Below, piece after piece: positions 9,594 to 22,152 of a stretch of 64,000 bases of DNA. Below the pieces are notes generated by a model, which did not search any database, was not told the origin of the DNA, and saw only the letters and a program-made list of their open reading frames with translations. The position numbers and the translations under genes are program-made. The stretch's first letter is position 1. Each line of letters begins with the position of its first letter. The stretch is from Fragilaria crotonensis (Eukaryota > Bacillariophyta > Fragilariophyceae > Fragilariales > Fragilariaceae): assembly GCA_022925895.1 (NCBI GenBank), contig JAKSYS010000071.1, positions 80,535 through 144,534 of the forward strand, in the 5' to 3' direction.

Positions 9594-12126
9594 CTATGAG
9601 TCACCCGCCGCTGTTGTTGTTTCAGATGTGGTGGTGCCACTTTCATGGCGAGCGCTGCCAAAAATCAACTCAGCCAACCAACCAAACCTATTCGTCGCCT
9701 TTCGCGCCTTGCCGCTCCCCCACAGAAGACCGACACCCACAGCGACAGCAACACTCACACTTACCAAGCCACCGAGCCAAATCATTTTTCGACGTCTCAT
9801 CGCTTCTCGTTTCTTTTGCTCCGCATGGGGTCTACTCTTGAGACTGTCCAAGCCAGTCTTCACGTCCAATCCGCATCGAGCTAAATGTGTAAGAATGGCA
9901 TCGCGATCAAGCGGCGTCGCGTCAAAAGTATTGATCGTAATTGGTGCTTCCAGATCCAAATCGTGGCAGTGGGCCGTGGCTCGCGCCACAACCTCAACAT
10001 CCGCGCTGCCAGTATTGTCACCCTTTGCGACCACCACAAAGACGCGTGCCACGTCGTCATCCAGCAGTTCTGATTCTATTTCCATAGCATCGAGTAAGGA
10101 TTTTTCGGAGTCGAAACAGAACACAGCAAGGCAGGACCGATTCTGCTTTAACAAGTTCGCCAATTGCTTCCGATCAGAATCGCATGGAACTTCCGTGAAG
10201 ATATAGTGAACAACGATGTCCTCTTTTTCTTCTTTGTTATCCTTTGCCCTTCGTCGCACAATCTTGTGTGCCGTACTAGTCTCGGGACGCAACGTTGGTT
10301 CAGTCTCTTTGGGATCCAGCAACCAATCACCGAGCAAATGCAAGAGTGACGATTTGCCACATCCTTGACTGCCCAGGACGTAAACAACGAGTTCTGCAGA
10401 TGGTACCGACGGTGGCGACTTTTTTCTCTTGCTCCGAGGAGGTGCACCTTCGGATGCAGTAGAGGCGTGACCCAAGCGAAACAATTCAGCACGCGTGGCC
10501 GCTGGTGAAATGTTCGCCAACATATGCCAATGACCCATCCACTGATAAAATGACATGGGTGCTAACAAATGTGATGGTGACATGTTCCAATCAGCGTTCC
10601 CCGCTCCAACAACTGTCGGAAGCGACGCAGCACTCGCGATGGTAATGCCGCTGGCGGAAACTGACAATTCTTCGCCAGTACTGCTACTGCAGCCAGCACC
10701 ATCGCGACCAAAGATCGGGACAGAGAAGCATCCCTTCAAGAGTTTCTCGGCTCGCAGAGGATGCCAAGGAGGCAATGAGGGACCTGGCACAATCGAAAAT
10801 ATCTCCGCAAGATTTTCTCCAGAAAGAGCACCAGCTCCTTCGGAGTCAAATTGGTGAAAGAGAGCTTCCAGAAATTGACAGTCGGACTTGGTCAGTTTGG
10901 ATGATTTCGTTTTCTGTGGTGGAATGGTCAGTTCCAAATCATTTGAATATCCAAATTTTCGTAAAACTAGCCATGGCACATCCAGGTGATTCTGGCTGAC
11001 AAATACATCGAAAATGGCCAAAAACCCCGCCACAGTAAACTTTCCATCCTGCACCACGGCCTGTTGTGATGTGTTGGTGCGCGAAACGACCTTTTTCCAG
11101 CCTTGCAGAACCCGATCGGACACAGTTACTCGAAAGGTATAATGTTGAAAGGCGTCTAATTCTGCGTTGCTTAGCAGTCCGTCATGGTCGGTATCAAACA
11201 TGCGAAAGATTCTTGTGAGTGCCTTTTGGCAGTCCTTCGTTAGGGTCCCTGTCGTTATATCAAAGAGGGGACTGAACGGAAATAAAACGGCCTGTTGGGC
11301 TTTTTGAACAACCTCTTGAACCTTTTGCAAATTTTTGGCACTGCACTTGATACATTGTCGGACAAACCCAAATCGTTGAAGAAGGGACACTATTTGTTGA
11401 CGCGAGCGGATGTTCGACTGTTCATCAAGAGTGGCAGGGACCAAATCCCATTTTGTGCCGGCGACAATTACGGGGATCTGAGGTTGTAATGGGAGTGTGT
11501 ATTAAACGTTAGTTTGCACGACGAGCAGCAACAAGCGAACAAATAGCTGTTCACACGAACGCAAGGAACGAAAAACTTACTTCACCATTGTAATAACGTT
11601 CAATAAGGGGTAGCCAGTGAGTTTCTAAGCGATAAAAGGTTTCAACACGATCCAAATCATAGACCAAAATAATTGAATCGGCGCGATCTTGAGTACTCTT
11701 CTGCAACAACGACGTCAAACTTGATTCGCTTTTATGCAACAACATTTTGTCGCCATGCTGAGAATCGCAGATAGTTGTGATGCAATTGTTGCTGTCAGGA
11801 TCCGGTGGGAGTCGGACCTGCGTCATTAATCCAGGTACCATTTCAGAAAAGTGACGCGAGACGAAGGTGGATATAAGTGATGATTTACCAACTCCTTCTG
11901 CATGTACACAAGAGAACCATGAATTAGAAGTTGTATGTCAATTCAGGAGTAATACAGAAAGGCGAGGCCCCATTGACGAGGAGTCTGGAATAATAAAAGG
12001 AACGGAGCACAATTGTAACAAGAAGGGTAGCAGTACCTGCACAGCGACAGTACAAGTAGGAATCGACTCACCATCCCCGAGAACGAGAATCGTAATGGAT
12101 GTTCTTCCATCTCCCAAGCTGCTCAT
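9594..12126 (-). CDS. Mitochondrial Rho GTPase (Miro), three exons
   Basis: Exons by frame continuity: 12126-12072, 11897-11581 and 11477-9594, giving 751 residues. The introns have GT/AG ends (donors GTGAGT and GTAAGT). Joining exons 1 and 2 restores the P-loop GDEGVGKS at residues 17-24, and exons 2 and 3 join into IPVIVAGTKWDL, the guanine-specificity motif. After the first GTPase domain come an EF hand (FDTDHDGLLSNAEL, about residue 216) and a degenerate second one (FDSEGAGALSGENL). Next are a second GTPase domain with P-loop GSQGCGKSS (about 496) and a C-terminal membrane anchor (about 686-710). This is the full Miro order of GTPase, two EF hands, GTPase, tail anchor. Miro sits in the outer mitochondrial membrane and controls mitochondrial movement and shape. 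The ATG at 12126 is the first in frame. Confidence 0.92.
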
Positions 12127-12635
12127 GATGATTGCGGCTTGTCTTGCACCTCGAAACTCGACGAGATTCACCAACCTTAGGGGAGAAACGTCGGAATCAA
12201 GCCAGTACAAGTACTCCAACTATTTGTATCGAAGTCTTGCAGCAACAAATTCAACAACGAAAAAGAGAGAGCGAAACGAATGTTCTTGATCCTTGTTCTG
12301 AAGATTTTCATGAGTGTACACTGAATACAGCCAAGGCTTCATGAGAACCAAACTATCGCTTTCGCTCAGACAAGCTAATTTATGCTGAGCCTGCTAGCAC
12401 AGTACTTTGAGTACCGGTACTCGGATTGTTTTTAGTCTACCGGTAGCGTTTGTCGACCATAGTACGTACAACAAAGTACTACTACTACTGGAGTCCTACG
12501 GTAGGCTGTACTGTGCTGAGCACTGAGCACTCCAAGTTCAAGTTACGTGCAGTGATAAGTGTCGGGAGACTGGAGATTACGAAAACAGGTCCGAGTAGAT
12601 CCGCCCACGTTTTTGTTAACAGTTGACGGAGTCCA
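12127..12635. other. Intergenic, Miro upstream region
   Basis: No credible gene. The interval presumably holds the Miro promoter and 5' UTR. The part from about 12390 to 12540 is dense in GTAC words and includes the palindrome GTACCGGTAC (about 12411), which recurs elsewhere in the window. Confidence 0.4.
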
Positions 12636-13075
12636 TTGTTGGGTGCAAGAGCCCTGCGTGCAATAAAATCAGAGGATTCGTCATTATGCTACTCACATAA
12701 ACTTAAACAAGCAGGTGTCAACTATGAACTTGGCATCTCGGTGTTTGATAATGCCTTGTTGTTGTGGATGAATGGTCCATTTAAAGCCCGTCGACATGAC
12801 ATAACAATTTTCCGACATGCTGGGCTGCAAATGCAAATTCCTCAAGGCCATTGTACTATTGGCAACTCTGGAGGCATCGGAGAATCCATTGTCATTAGTA
12901 CGCCCTATGCACATGATCGTCCCGTGGCATTGTAAAAATCCTAAGAGCGTTGCCCGTGCACGTAATGAATCCTTCAATGGACATATCAAAACTTCAAGAG
13001 CTTAGACAAGCAGTTTTGTAATCATGTTGTGGAGCATTGTCATAAAGAGGTGTTCGAAGCAACATGTGCAATTTG
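12636..13075 (+). pseudogene. Decayed PIF/Harbinger transposase fragment (DDE_Tnp_4)
   Basis: The frame from 12636 reads YELGISVFDNALLLWMNGPF then RRHDITIFRHAGL, matching the core of DDE_Tnp_4 nucleases (NGPF ... D at about one turn, then the next strand). A shift near 12930 moves to another frame reading VARARNESFNGHIKTSRA, the RARHE..N-type motif carrying the last catalytic acid. A further shift gives KEVFEATCAICQHRLEN, the family's C-terminal helix. The pieces are collinear but cannot be one protein. It is a dead transposase copy lacking its N-terminus. The better-preserved relative at 51270-52338 supports the family call. Confidence 0.75.
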
Positions 13076-14711
13076 TCAACATCGATTGGAAACATGCTCA
13101 CCATTGCTTAGAACCTAGCTGAAATAGAACATTTCAGCTGTGTGCAGCACTTATGTTCTGAAAAAACTTGAGACAAATTTCTTGCAGAGTTTGTTTTCCT
13201 GATAAATGTGACCCCGGAATTGATCGAAGGTACCGGTAAACAAAGTTGAAGTGCAAAGCAAGCTTGTGGTGGCATCTGTGTATGAAGTCCATCGGTGATG
13301 TTGTCATCAAGCAAAAGTTCTTCTGCTTCCTATCCTTCCCAGTGCAGAACTCTATTGCTGTTATGTGATGCTTGCGGAAGCACATGTTGATCGTGCATTC
13401 AAGCTGCCGCAGCATCGGAGGTGCGTCAGGTATTTTGACCTCTGGCGTGTGCGGGATAAAGCAGATGGACCCAAAATGGGGTCGTCTATTTTGAGAATTG
13501 TGTATGCCGCCATTGCAATGTAGCACTGCGTCGGTTGTTCACAATTAGTAATCCGTGGGATTAAATTAGGGCACATTGCTCATTTGCTATCTTTAATGTG
13601 ATCAGGACACAATTAACAATACGTGCTTGCTAGATTATCATTCAAACAGCCAAGATCACAAAAGTATCTGCCACATTTTGGCTATGCATTTGCCATTTGA
13701 ATGCCCATTGCTGACAGAATTGCAATAACTCATACCCTTGGTTTTGAATCACTCTGCATTCAGTGGTTCCTGGTCTTCCATACACATCCGGTTAGCGATT
13801 GCAGATCATTTTTAAGCCACTGCAATATGTACTCCACCCTTGGATTCAATATCTTCCAACAATGCTTATAATGGTCTTGGCTGGATCCCGCCATTGACTT
13901 TCTGTTGTGATGATTCATGAATAAGAGGAAGACTTCACTGTCGCTGATGCGGAGAGGCACAAATGTTTAACATTACAAGCAACTGCAAATACAAAACATG
14001 GCTGGCTTAACATTTTCAATCACTTACTTTTTCCTGCACCACACGACGCCTGGCAGTTCCAGGCAAGAAGCCATAAACTTCATGTTTAGCAGCGCACAAA
14101 ATTTGCAATTTAAAGGCCACATGCCATCCACCTTGATCTTCTATATCTTGAAGTGACTGTGTTCACACATCCATAGGAAGGCCACCGTAGTCCGCTTCAG
14201 GCGCAAATGTTCCCAATAACATCATCTGGGAATGACGACGCATAAACTTCGATGTAGCAAGAACAAAATAAGGGGGACTTGCTTGGTGGTGTACAACCTG
14301 CAATATTAAAATATGGGTAGATTGAAAATGACGAAGTTTTGGCTTCATGCTGATTCAGGTTAATGCAGTTTGGATCGCAGATCATTGCTGGGCGCCTCAA
14401 TATTTGCATGTGAAGTAAGGAATTATGTCAACAAGCAACAGGGTCAATGTAACTGCAATAATCTTCAATGATGACATGCTTACTTATAAATGTTCTGTAC
14501 TGCAAAACTGTGGATACATAACATAGCTGTAGTGTATTATTGCATTCTCACTTGAGTATTAATCTGTAACTTTACAATACGTTTGAATCGTTCAAACTTG
14601 AACAGATGCTCTGTTGTTGTGGGTGCAATAAACCTGCTCAAATGTAACCTGAGTTTGTTGCTGACAAACCCGCAGATGTCCGGATCATCTCATTGCCATT
14701 TGTAACGAAAT
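13076..14711. other. Degenerate intergenic sequence
   Basis: Only short frames exist here on either strand and none gives a recognisable motif. Terms such as TTGCA/TGCAAAT recur and the base composition is AT-rich. It is probably the eroded flank of the Harbinger copy, but I see nothing to prove that. Confidence 0.3.
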
Positions 14712-17110
14712 TTGCAAAGCCCAGCTTTGCAACCAGCAGTCACTCCTGTTCGTTGTGTACAAGATAATTTGCCACGCTTGCTGTCGTCACCATCAACATC
14801 AAGTCATTGTGTACAAGTAGCTACCTCACGCTATGCCTGGGGAACAACCCAATTATTGTCTCCCTTTCGATATCTGTCGGTGCTCAACTATAATCGTACT
14901 TCATCAAGCGCCTTAACTTTGTCGTTTTGTCCTCTTGATCCTGCAGCCTCTGTCAGCCTCTTGATCCTGCAGCCTCTGTCAGCGAATCACTATCAGAGCC
15001 TGTCACACCTATTTGTTTGCAACAATTTCATGCTGTTACCGCCTCTCCTCAAGCAATTGAATGACACTAACTTGTTCCCTTTGAGAGTTCACTTCTCCGC
15101 CTGCAACATTTGCCTTTGCGTCAGCTCCACCACTCAGCCGCGCGACGCCTTGCTATGAACACTCAGCTTTTTTACAATTTTGGTCTGGATGACCTTGGTA
15201 GGTGAATCCATGGCATTGTGCCAATTGTTGTCTACGTTACTCATCCACTGTACGTGGTTGACGCGACAGATGCCATTGATGTTTACTCCGATCATCCAGA
15301 ACGCAAATGGGAGGTTATGGTGTTTAGTACCGCGTGCAATCTGTTTCACTATTATGCTGCATGCTGCTGATCTTCGCGACAAGGCAGTTGCAGATTGTTA
15401 CACTGCCTATGTTGTGTCGGAGATCGAAGTTTTGAATTTGTTTCACGCATTAGAGTTTTCTTCACGGATTGCGCCGCACGCAAGCACACCTTAAAGTTGG
15501 AACAGAATATGATCCTCAAGTCCAGTTGGCACAATGCATCTGCATTGATGATGTGCATCGTGCTCCGCCAAGTGTTCTGAAACATCTATTACTTCGTTTT
15601 CCTCAGCCAAGATGTACTGGTGCTTGCAAATATTTCTTATCTGTATTCCTTAATGATCCAGGCCAAGATGCCAATAGATTATGCATCAGCTGGGACATTA
15701 TGTGTTCTAGAGCCAACAAAGGCGTTAACAACAAACATGCAATGAATGATTGCATATTTGAATACACATTGCCAAGTGACAACTACAGCAGCAGAAGGCA
15801 CCCCTTTGGACTTCTTATTGGCCAACTTTGAAAACATGTTTCAGCATGGTATGACACATTGTTTGACTGTGTTTGTGTGATCAAAACAACAACTACTGCA
15901 TTACATAATAATACTTTTTGTCAAGGTGTTTTTCACGCATCGTCGGCAAATGCACCTTGTGCTGAGCCAGGTAGCTTCAATGCTTTTGTTGGCACCACCG
16001 GACCATCCATATTGCTAATGACCGCTGTTGCAAACGTGCCACAACACATACAAGGCAACCCCCCCTGGAGGGGGCAGAATATTTTGTTCCAGCACCAAAG
16101 CTTTCATCGGTCTTGCCGGCATTTTTTACGGCTCAGAACAATCAGCATGTGGGAGGAGTTGCGGTTGCGCCTGAAACATCTGCAGCGGCTCAGAACCCCC
16201 TTGGCTGCACCACCAAACTCACAGCCACATGGTGGCAACAGCACCAGGCCCTTCATCGGTCGTGCCGGCATTTGTTACAGCCCAGGAGGAGAAGCAGCAT
16301 GTGCAAGATGCGGTCGCCCCTGCAAATTTGGCAGCGGCACATGTGTACCCAATGGCTCCATTTCAAACGTCGCAAACATTTGCAACTGCGCAAATGCATT
16401 CTGCTGTTGCAAACACATCACTTTTTTAGCAACTGCCTGCACAGGTGCACGCCAACTTTATGAGTGTCATTTCAAGACAAAGCCTACAGCCACCATCACA
16501 AACTTCACAAACATTTACAACTGCGCAAATGCGGTGTGCTGTTGCTTGTTAATGCATCAACATCGGCGCAACAGCCTGCAAAGAAGAACACCAACCCATG
16601 TGAGGAATCGCAAAACTCATAGCCACCAATGCAAACAACTGAAGCTGTCAATGGCGGTTTGTCCGTTATGGCCAATACCCCAATGCAATTATCTGCGGCT
16701 GCCTCAAATGCCTGTGTGCCACAGGTGACCTGTACTCATTTGTGTTTGTTGAATGCGTCTGCATTGACGGTGAACTCGGGTTCCAGAAATCTACCCGCCA
16801 CCACATCTCATATGTTATACTTCGAAGTATTTCACATGGTGCTGCAGCTGCTGTTGTATGAGAGACCACATGAATTGACAACCAAGCCGGTGTGCCGACT
16901 GCTAGTTGGCTGGATCTTCTGGACGAGATGCTGTCGTTTCGCGTTATCACAGCAGACGGTCAATGGCCGCCGCACCTCCATGAGCGCGAGGAGAAGGGTG
17001 TCACAATGTGACCTGCATAAAGCAATAAAGGATGGTCACCGTCATGGGGTCGCTTGGTCCGTTGTAAACTCGCTGGGTCTGGGGTCTAGTTAGAGGGACA
17101 AGAAGAATTT
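14712..17110 (+). pseudogene. Degenerate protein-coding-like region, unassigned
   Basis: Several overlapping plus-strand frames, each broken by stops after about 60-150 codons, read like eroded protein: 14712-15158, 15155-15590, 15469-15831 and 16113-16463. Examples are YSDHPERKWEVMVFSTACN near 15280 and repeated SQTF.TAQM near 16360 and 16510. The part from 16000 to 16640 is rich in Gln, Ala and Pro and has internal similarity, as in a gag-like or low-complexity segment. I could not match it to a family. It lies directly upstream of the decayed copia element and could be its gag region or an unrelated dead element. Confidence 0.3.
14931..14982. repeat. 26-bp tandem duplication, two copies
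   Basis: A 26-bp unit starting CCTCTTGATCCTGCAG is present twice in perfect head-to-tail order (14931-14956 and 14957-14982). It lies in a degenerate region, so it looks like a recent slippage or repair duplication. Confidence 0.85.
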
Positions 17111-17214
17111 GTCAGGGTTGATCACCCTTGACACCCATGGTCACTACCAGTTGTAGTGCTGGTTGCGGGTGGGGTATTGCACACACAGTGTGGTAGTCAA
17201 ACCTTCAGTCATAG

Positions 17215-17940
17215 TTGTACCAATCTTCATACAAGCAATGGATGCTATTGAGATTGACCGGGATGCTATGTTCCCCGGATTGGAGCAGAAAGGGTGTTCA
17301 TTATGTGTTCCATGTGTGCGGGTTAAGGAATGTCCCTTTCCAGATGAGACTGATTGAGTTTGAGGGAATCAATAATGTTGAAGAACTTGCAAATTACACC
17401 GACAAACTTGAGACCATGGCGCAGATAGGAACAAGCGGACCCCAGTTGCGTCACGCATCCAGATGGGTTTAGCCACCAGAGTTGCACATCAAATTACTCC
17501 CAGCAGTGGAAAACGGCCATGGGACAACTCAGAATCACCACTCGGAGTCCGAAATCCGAGAACTTAAAACCGGGCGGATGCATGACACCAAGATTCCTGC
17601 GCAACTTTGGGATTAGGGCCTTGTATACATTGCTGAAGTTCAATCTTGCTTTACTTGCCCGGGTCCTGGCCAGTGTCCTGAGATGATGCGTAGCTATCAT
17701 GGACAAACGATTGATATTCTTTATGATCGGGTTTGGTATTGGGACATGCCCAAAATGGGTATGAATGATGAACAGGCACAGATTGGTCATTGGCTTGGTA
17801 TTGCATATCGCATGGGAAGTGACATGACCTACTGGATCTTGACGGAGTCTGGACGCGTCATCGCTCGGTCCACGGTTCAACACATCACTATCTCAGACAT
17901 GGCTATTAAAACCCATGTTCTTGCATTTGAGACTTGAGAC
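17215..17940 (+). pseudogene. Copia protease/integrase remnant
   Basis: 17215-17472 reads EIDRDAMFPGLEQKG in one frame and GINNVEELANYTDKLETMAQ in another. 17683-17937 is an open stretch reading DEQAQIGHWLGIAYRMGSDM then YWILTESGRVIARSTVQHIT, the C-terminal part of copia integrase in diatom elements. An in-frame stop follows at 17935-17937. Stops in between and frame changes show loss of function. Confidence 0.7.
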
Positions 17941-18214
17941 TAACCTCCTCACTCGGTTCTTGGATGACAAGACTTTTCACGTTGACCTCCCCGATCATGT
18001 TTTCTATCTTCAGGATGATGTTGATACTGCACATCCATCGAATGAAGCCTCTGCGCATACTGTTTCGCTGGACGCGGAATTCGGGGACATGTTACAGGCC
18101 AAGAAGCTAGACGCCGACGATATCGAATTTGAAACGTTTGACCAGTATATTGGAGCGGAGTTTCTCGTTAATCAGAATGGAGAGGAGCCAGTACCCGCAA
18201 AGGTGACAAATTGA
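17938..18214 (+). pseudogene. Copia polyprotein linker remnant
   Basis: A frame open to a TGA at 18212-18214 reads DAEFGDMLQAKKLDADDIEF then FDQYIGAEFLVNQNGE, an acidic linker between integrase and reverse transcriptase. It fits the position but has no diagnostic catalytic motif. Confidence 0.5.
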
Positions 18215-18779
18215 GATTGTGACAATGGCAGTAAGCCAATTGGAAAAAGGAATGTCAATCCGCTACTTGACACACGCCAATATGAATGTGTGCTTGATGA
18301 TGGTAATGTATAATGTATACTGATAGAATTCAAATGTGATTACAAAACATATATTTGAACGATGTGATAACGAAGGTCGACGTCATGCTGTTTTACTTGA
18401 AAGTACTACGGATCACACGCGCGATCGGACTGCACGACAATGAAAACCACATTGAAAGTTTGGGAATTGCTTTGTCAGTGGAAGGATGGCTCATCGGACT
18501 GGATTGATTTAGACACCTGAAGGATTCTAGTAATCCAACTGAATTAGCTGAATACGCCTTTGCGAATCGAATTCAAGAGGAACCAGCGTTTAAATGGTGG
18601 GTATCTGAAACATTGCGAACTCAGAACAGGCAGGATCATAGGTAAGGTGAAGAAACGATCTTCGAAGTTGAGTCATAAGATTGGAGTTAGACTCCTGTAT
18701 TTGGTCCAGGAAGCATAATAGATTGATAAGGAAACGGGGATTGATTCTTGGTGGTGGCAGGCAGTTTCAATTGCACGTC

Positions 18780-19380
18780 ACATGATCTTCGATGTGAAGA
18801 TGGACCTTACACAAAAGGCTCACTTTGTCGCGGGAGGATATTTAACTGACACGCTGGCAAGTATAACATATTCAAGTGTCGTCAGCCGGGATAGTGTGTG
18901 TCTTGCTTTCTTGATTGCTGCTTTGAATGACCTTGACATAATGGCTTGCGGTGCTGGAAACGCATACTTAATGCACCATATTGTGAAAAGGTTTGGTTTG
19001 TCGCCGGCCCAGAGTTTTGATCGCGTCATGGGGTGGTAGTGAAGGTTATGCGAGCCTTATATGGATTAACGTCTAGCGGGGCATCTTGGAGAGCAATGTA
19101 CACCTTGACGGTTACAGAAATGTGATTTGACCCAACAATCACCGACCCGGATGTGTACCTGCGAGCAAATGCCTAATTAGATGGTTTCCGATACTATGAG
19201 TATATCCTTGTATACTACACTGATGATGTGTTGATTGTTTCTCATGAATCACAGACCCACTGGGATTGCATTCAAGTAACACATGAGCTGAATTCCAACA
19301 GTATTGGACCATCCATACGGTACCTGGAGGCGACGTGGAACGCGTCACATGTCCTGGGGACCCAACGGGAAAAGAGTACG
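18780..19380 (+). pseudogene. Copia reverse transcriptase remnant
   Basis: 18782-19039 reads MIFDVKMDLTQKAHFVAGGY then SITYSSVVSRDSVCLAFLIA and ALNDLDIMACGAGNAYLMH. This is the fingers/palm segment of copia RT, with the first catalytic Asp replaced or eroded (GAGNAY where D-GNAY is expected). After a shift, about 19145-19380 reads DPDVYLRAN then YYEYILVY.TDDVLIVSHE, where a base change or insertion disrupts the Y-x-D-D active site. No functional enzyme can be made. Confidence 0.8.
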
Positions 19381-19579
19381 CTAGTATCGGCCATTCTCGC
19401 TCATTCTTATGTTCGGAATGCAGTTAAGAATGTGAGGATCATGCTGCAAGCCAAAGGTTGCGGCTTAATGTCGACAGCAAAGACCCCATTTCCCAGTACC
19501 ACGTATTGTCCGGAGACATACATGCTGCATGAGTGACAAATGTGATGCTGAAGGAGCGTCGCATTACCAACAATTGATT

Positions 19580-20330
19580 GTTGTGTTGAGATGGGCCGTC
19601 GATTCGGACAAATTGACATATACGCCACGGTGGCATTGTTATCACAACAACTCGCGTTGCAACAAGTTGGTCATCTTGAAGTTGCTGTCTATTATATCTT
19701 TGCTTATCTCAAGAAATACGATAAGTCTTGCATCATCTTTGATCCTACCAACCCAATGCCAATCACTCTGACAGCTTTTAAACCTGATTGGTCTTCATTT
19801 TACTTGAGACTACAGGAAGCATTTTACTTGAACCTACAGGAAGATTTGCCGCCGAAAATAGCCGCTAGGCAATCCGGTTAACTCATATACCTTTGTTGAT
19901 GCTAATCACGCCGGAAATCTTGTCACCCATAATCACACTGGTATTTTATTGTTTGTGCAAAACTCACCCATTCTGTGGCTCACCAGCCAATGCCAAAAGA
20001 CAGTTGAGACTTCAACATTTGGGAGTGAATTTGTGGCATTCAAACTGCACAAGATATGATCATTGCCATCAGATATAAATTGCACATGTTTGGAGTACTA
20101 CTTGACGGGCCAGCTCAAGTGTTCTGAGACAATCAAGGAGTCGTGAAAAACACGAGTATCCCTGAATCGGTATTGACAAAGAAGCACAACGCCATTAACT
20201 ATCACGCTGTACGGGAAGCCGCTGTTTCTGGAATTTTACAGGCAGGTTCACAAGTAAAACACTCAAACAAATCTGGCTGACTTTTTCACGAAGGTATTCA
20301 ATGCGGAACGTTGACAAGAGTTACTTGGTT
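19580..20330 (+). pseudogene. Copia RNase H and C-terminal remnant
   Basis: Reads GQIDIYATVALLSQQLALQQ then FAYLKKYDKSCIIFDPTNPM, then VDANHAGNLVT, TVETSTFGSEFVAFK and STFGSE-type RNase H motifs, and finally KKHNAINYHAVREAAVSGIL near 20180. This is the standard copia RNase H order. A 24-bp partial duplication (TTTTACTTGA... repeated) occurs near 19797-19845. Frames change several times. Confidence 0.75.
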
Positions 20331-20470
20331 CCTTACTAGTATATAATTTGTGATGCCCAAGGTTTCCGGCCACCGAGTGGTTCAGGTACATCCTGCGCAA
20401 CAAGAAGTTGTGGGCTGAACTAGCAGGTCGTTGTGAGATGAAGTCCAAATTGCGGGGACTGTTTAATGCT

Positions 20471-21700
20471 GGCCATTGTGTCCCCTACTGTTTACCATGT
20501 CACAAAGTGGTGCATCATCATTCTCTGACATGATCGATCCGGATTCATCTGATATACAAATCTATGCGCACTCTATGATATGCTTTGTCACGACTGTAGT
20601 TAAGACTTTGTTATCATTGTTTTTCATCTTATCCTTGTGTTCTTGTTAGTATTGTTGTATCGATTGAGATTAAACAATTCGCCCATACATTCGTTCTTGA
20701 CTGCACGAACGAAGTTCTCATGTTCATATGAAAGAATGTGAATCAGGTATGTACAGTGTCCAGCAGGTACTGGGTGTGGGACTTACATACTTGGAGAAAT
20801 AAGGATAAAAACCTTGACTACCAGGTTCCATACTGAAGATTCTTGGACTTCACGGTGTCACACAGCCACAAATACACGCACCCACAAACATATAGGCTAC
20901 TAGTCACAATTTCATTCTTCAACACATTCCAACAGCAAGGTATCAATGCAACAAAAGTATGTGCAGTATGATTCCCACCTTTTCAAGTGAACGGACCAAC
21001 TGCACCAAGGGAACTCAAAGGAGGGCCCATCCTGTGAAAGTCCTCATTATGGAATGTGGTCCTCAAGGTTGTCAAGATGTTGAGACTGAGGTGGAGTATC
21101 AACAGAAAGACGAGTACCTTGATGCTGACGACATGTGTGAATGTTACATAGCTACCCTGTGTGAAGAAGAGGCAATGGAGCATCTCTAACCTAGTAATTC
21201 TAGGTGGTGCCGTGAGATAAGTGGAATGAAATTCGTGTTTGCGATGCAATCATGTCGTCTCTTCATGCAGACTAGTAATCACCGCCGCGTACACCAAATT
21301 GCCGCCCGCGACCATGTATGCTGGAGTTCTGGACGACATCAGTCCTAGTCAAGGCAACTTATCATTGAAGTGCACACCACCATGTCATTGCAAGCTAGCG
21401 CACTGATGTCATTAAGGGTAGTACTGTATGATGCTAACGTTGTTGATAGCGGATTCTATTACACAAGATACGCACATATGCTTTACATCTCCTGGATGCC
21501 TATTTCTGTTCTCTTTGTTGTCCTTCATCTCTTTTTTGAATTGTGCTGTGGATGTCCAGTTTGCTTAGCACTCGTGCTGGTGATAACAACAATTACTTGC
21601 CATTTGTCATGATGGCGCAGTGACATCGATGAATGAGATGAGATCGTTGACATGCTGCGAGGTATGACGGTATGACGTTAGGCACTCGGAGAACTCCCCA
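20471..21700. other. Intergenic, no clear gene
   Basis: Between the copia remains and the tyrosine-recombinase element there is only a short acidic frame at 20959-21189 (ending MCECYIATLCEEEAMEHL) that I do not recognise. Parts may be copia LTR (from about 20643), but no second copy was found. Otherwise nothing supportable. Confidence 0.3.
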
Positions 21701-21864
21701 CAGTACCTGGTGTTTCTTTACCCGTTATGCGCCTACCTCCATGCTAAGCTTGGTCCCAAGAAGACGGCTCCCGGATATCCGTTGCCCGCGTCAGCGACTC
21801 CACACGGCGGGCAAGCCGACGACGTGATTGCTAACCCCCAAGGGTTCCTCACTCGCCAGGACAA

Positions 21865-22089
21865 TTGGCAGGTCTTCTTGGACCGTGCCGCGGACGCTCC
21901 ATCCCCAATATGTGTTGTCGCTACCATCTCAACGGGAAGTGTGTGCGATCCTGTAATTACAGTGATTCACACATTCCATTGACCTCGGAGCAGAAGACAG
22001 CCGGTGGTGCTTGGGTTGCCGCCTGTCGCTCACGAATGCACAAGCCCGAATCACGACGGCAGCCAACGCCTCAAAGAAGCCTAAATTAG
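21865..22089 (+). pseudogene. Gag-like zinc-knuckle remnant
   Basis: Reads CCRYHLNGKCVRSCNYSDSH, a C-x-x-x-H/C-rich knuckle like that of retroelement Gag proteins, followed by a basic tail. An overlapping frame (21710-21982) supplies the upstream part, so the gag has a frameshift here. Its place before reverse transcriptase fits gag of the tyrosine-recombinase element. Confidence 0.55.
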
Positions 22090-22152
22090 TAGGACAACGT
22101 AATTCGTAGCTCGCCGCTTTGCCCGCTCATTGTTCGCCCGCCGCCCGGCTTC

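Larger units (their letters stand above)
17160..20470 (+). mobile_element. Decayed Ty1/copia retrotransposon
   Basis: Pieces of integrase (to about 17940), reverse transcriptase (about 18780-19380) and RNase H (about 19870-20330) lie in copia order on the plus strand, separated by many stops and shifts. The element is dead. The style matches the copia-type elements that are abundant in diatoms. I could not find a matched pair of long terminal repeats, so the boundaries are only those of recognisable coding remains. A possible 3' LTR start with TGTTAG occurs near 20643 but has no partner in the 5' flank that I can see. Confidence 0.75.

Noticed and set aside
9328-10206. 292-codon plus frame overlapping the end of the channel gene and the Miro last exon
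   Set aside because: It is out of frame with the channel and antisense to Miro, and shows no domain.
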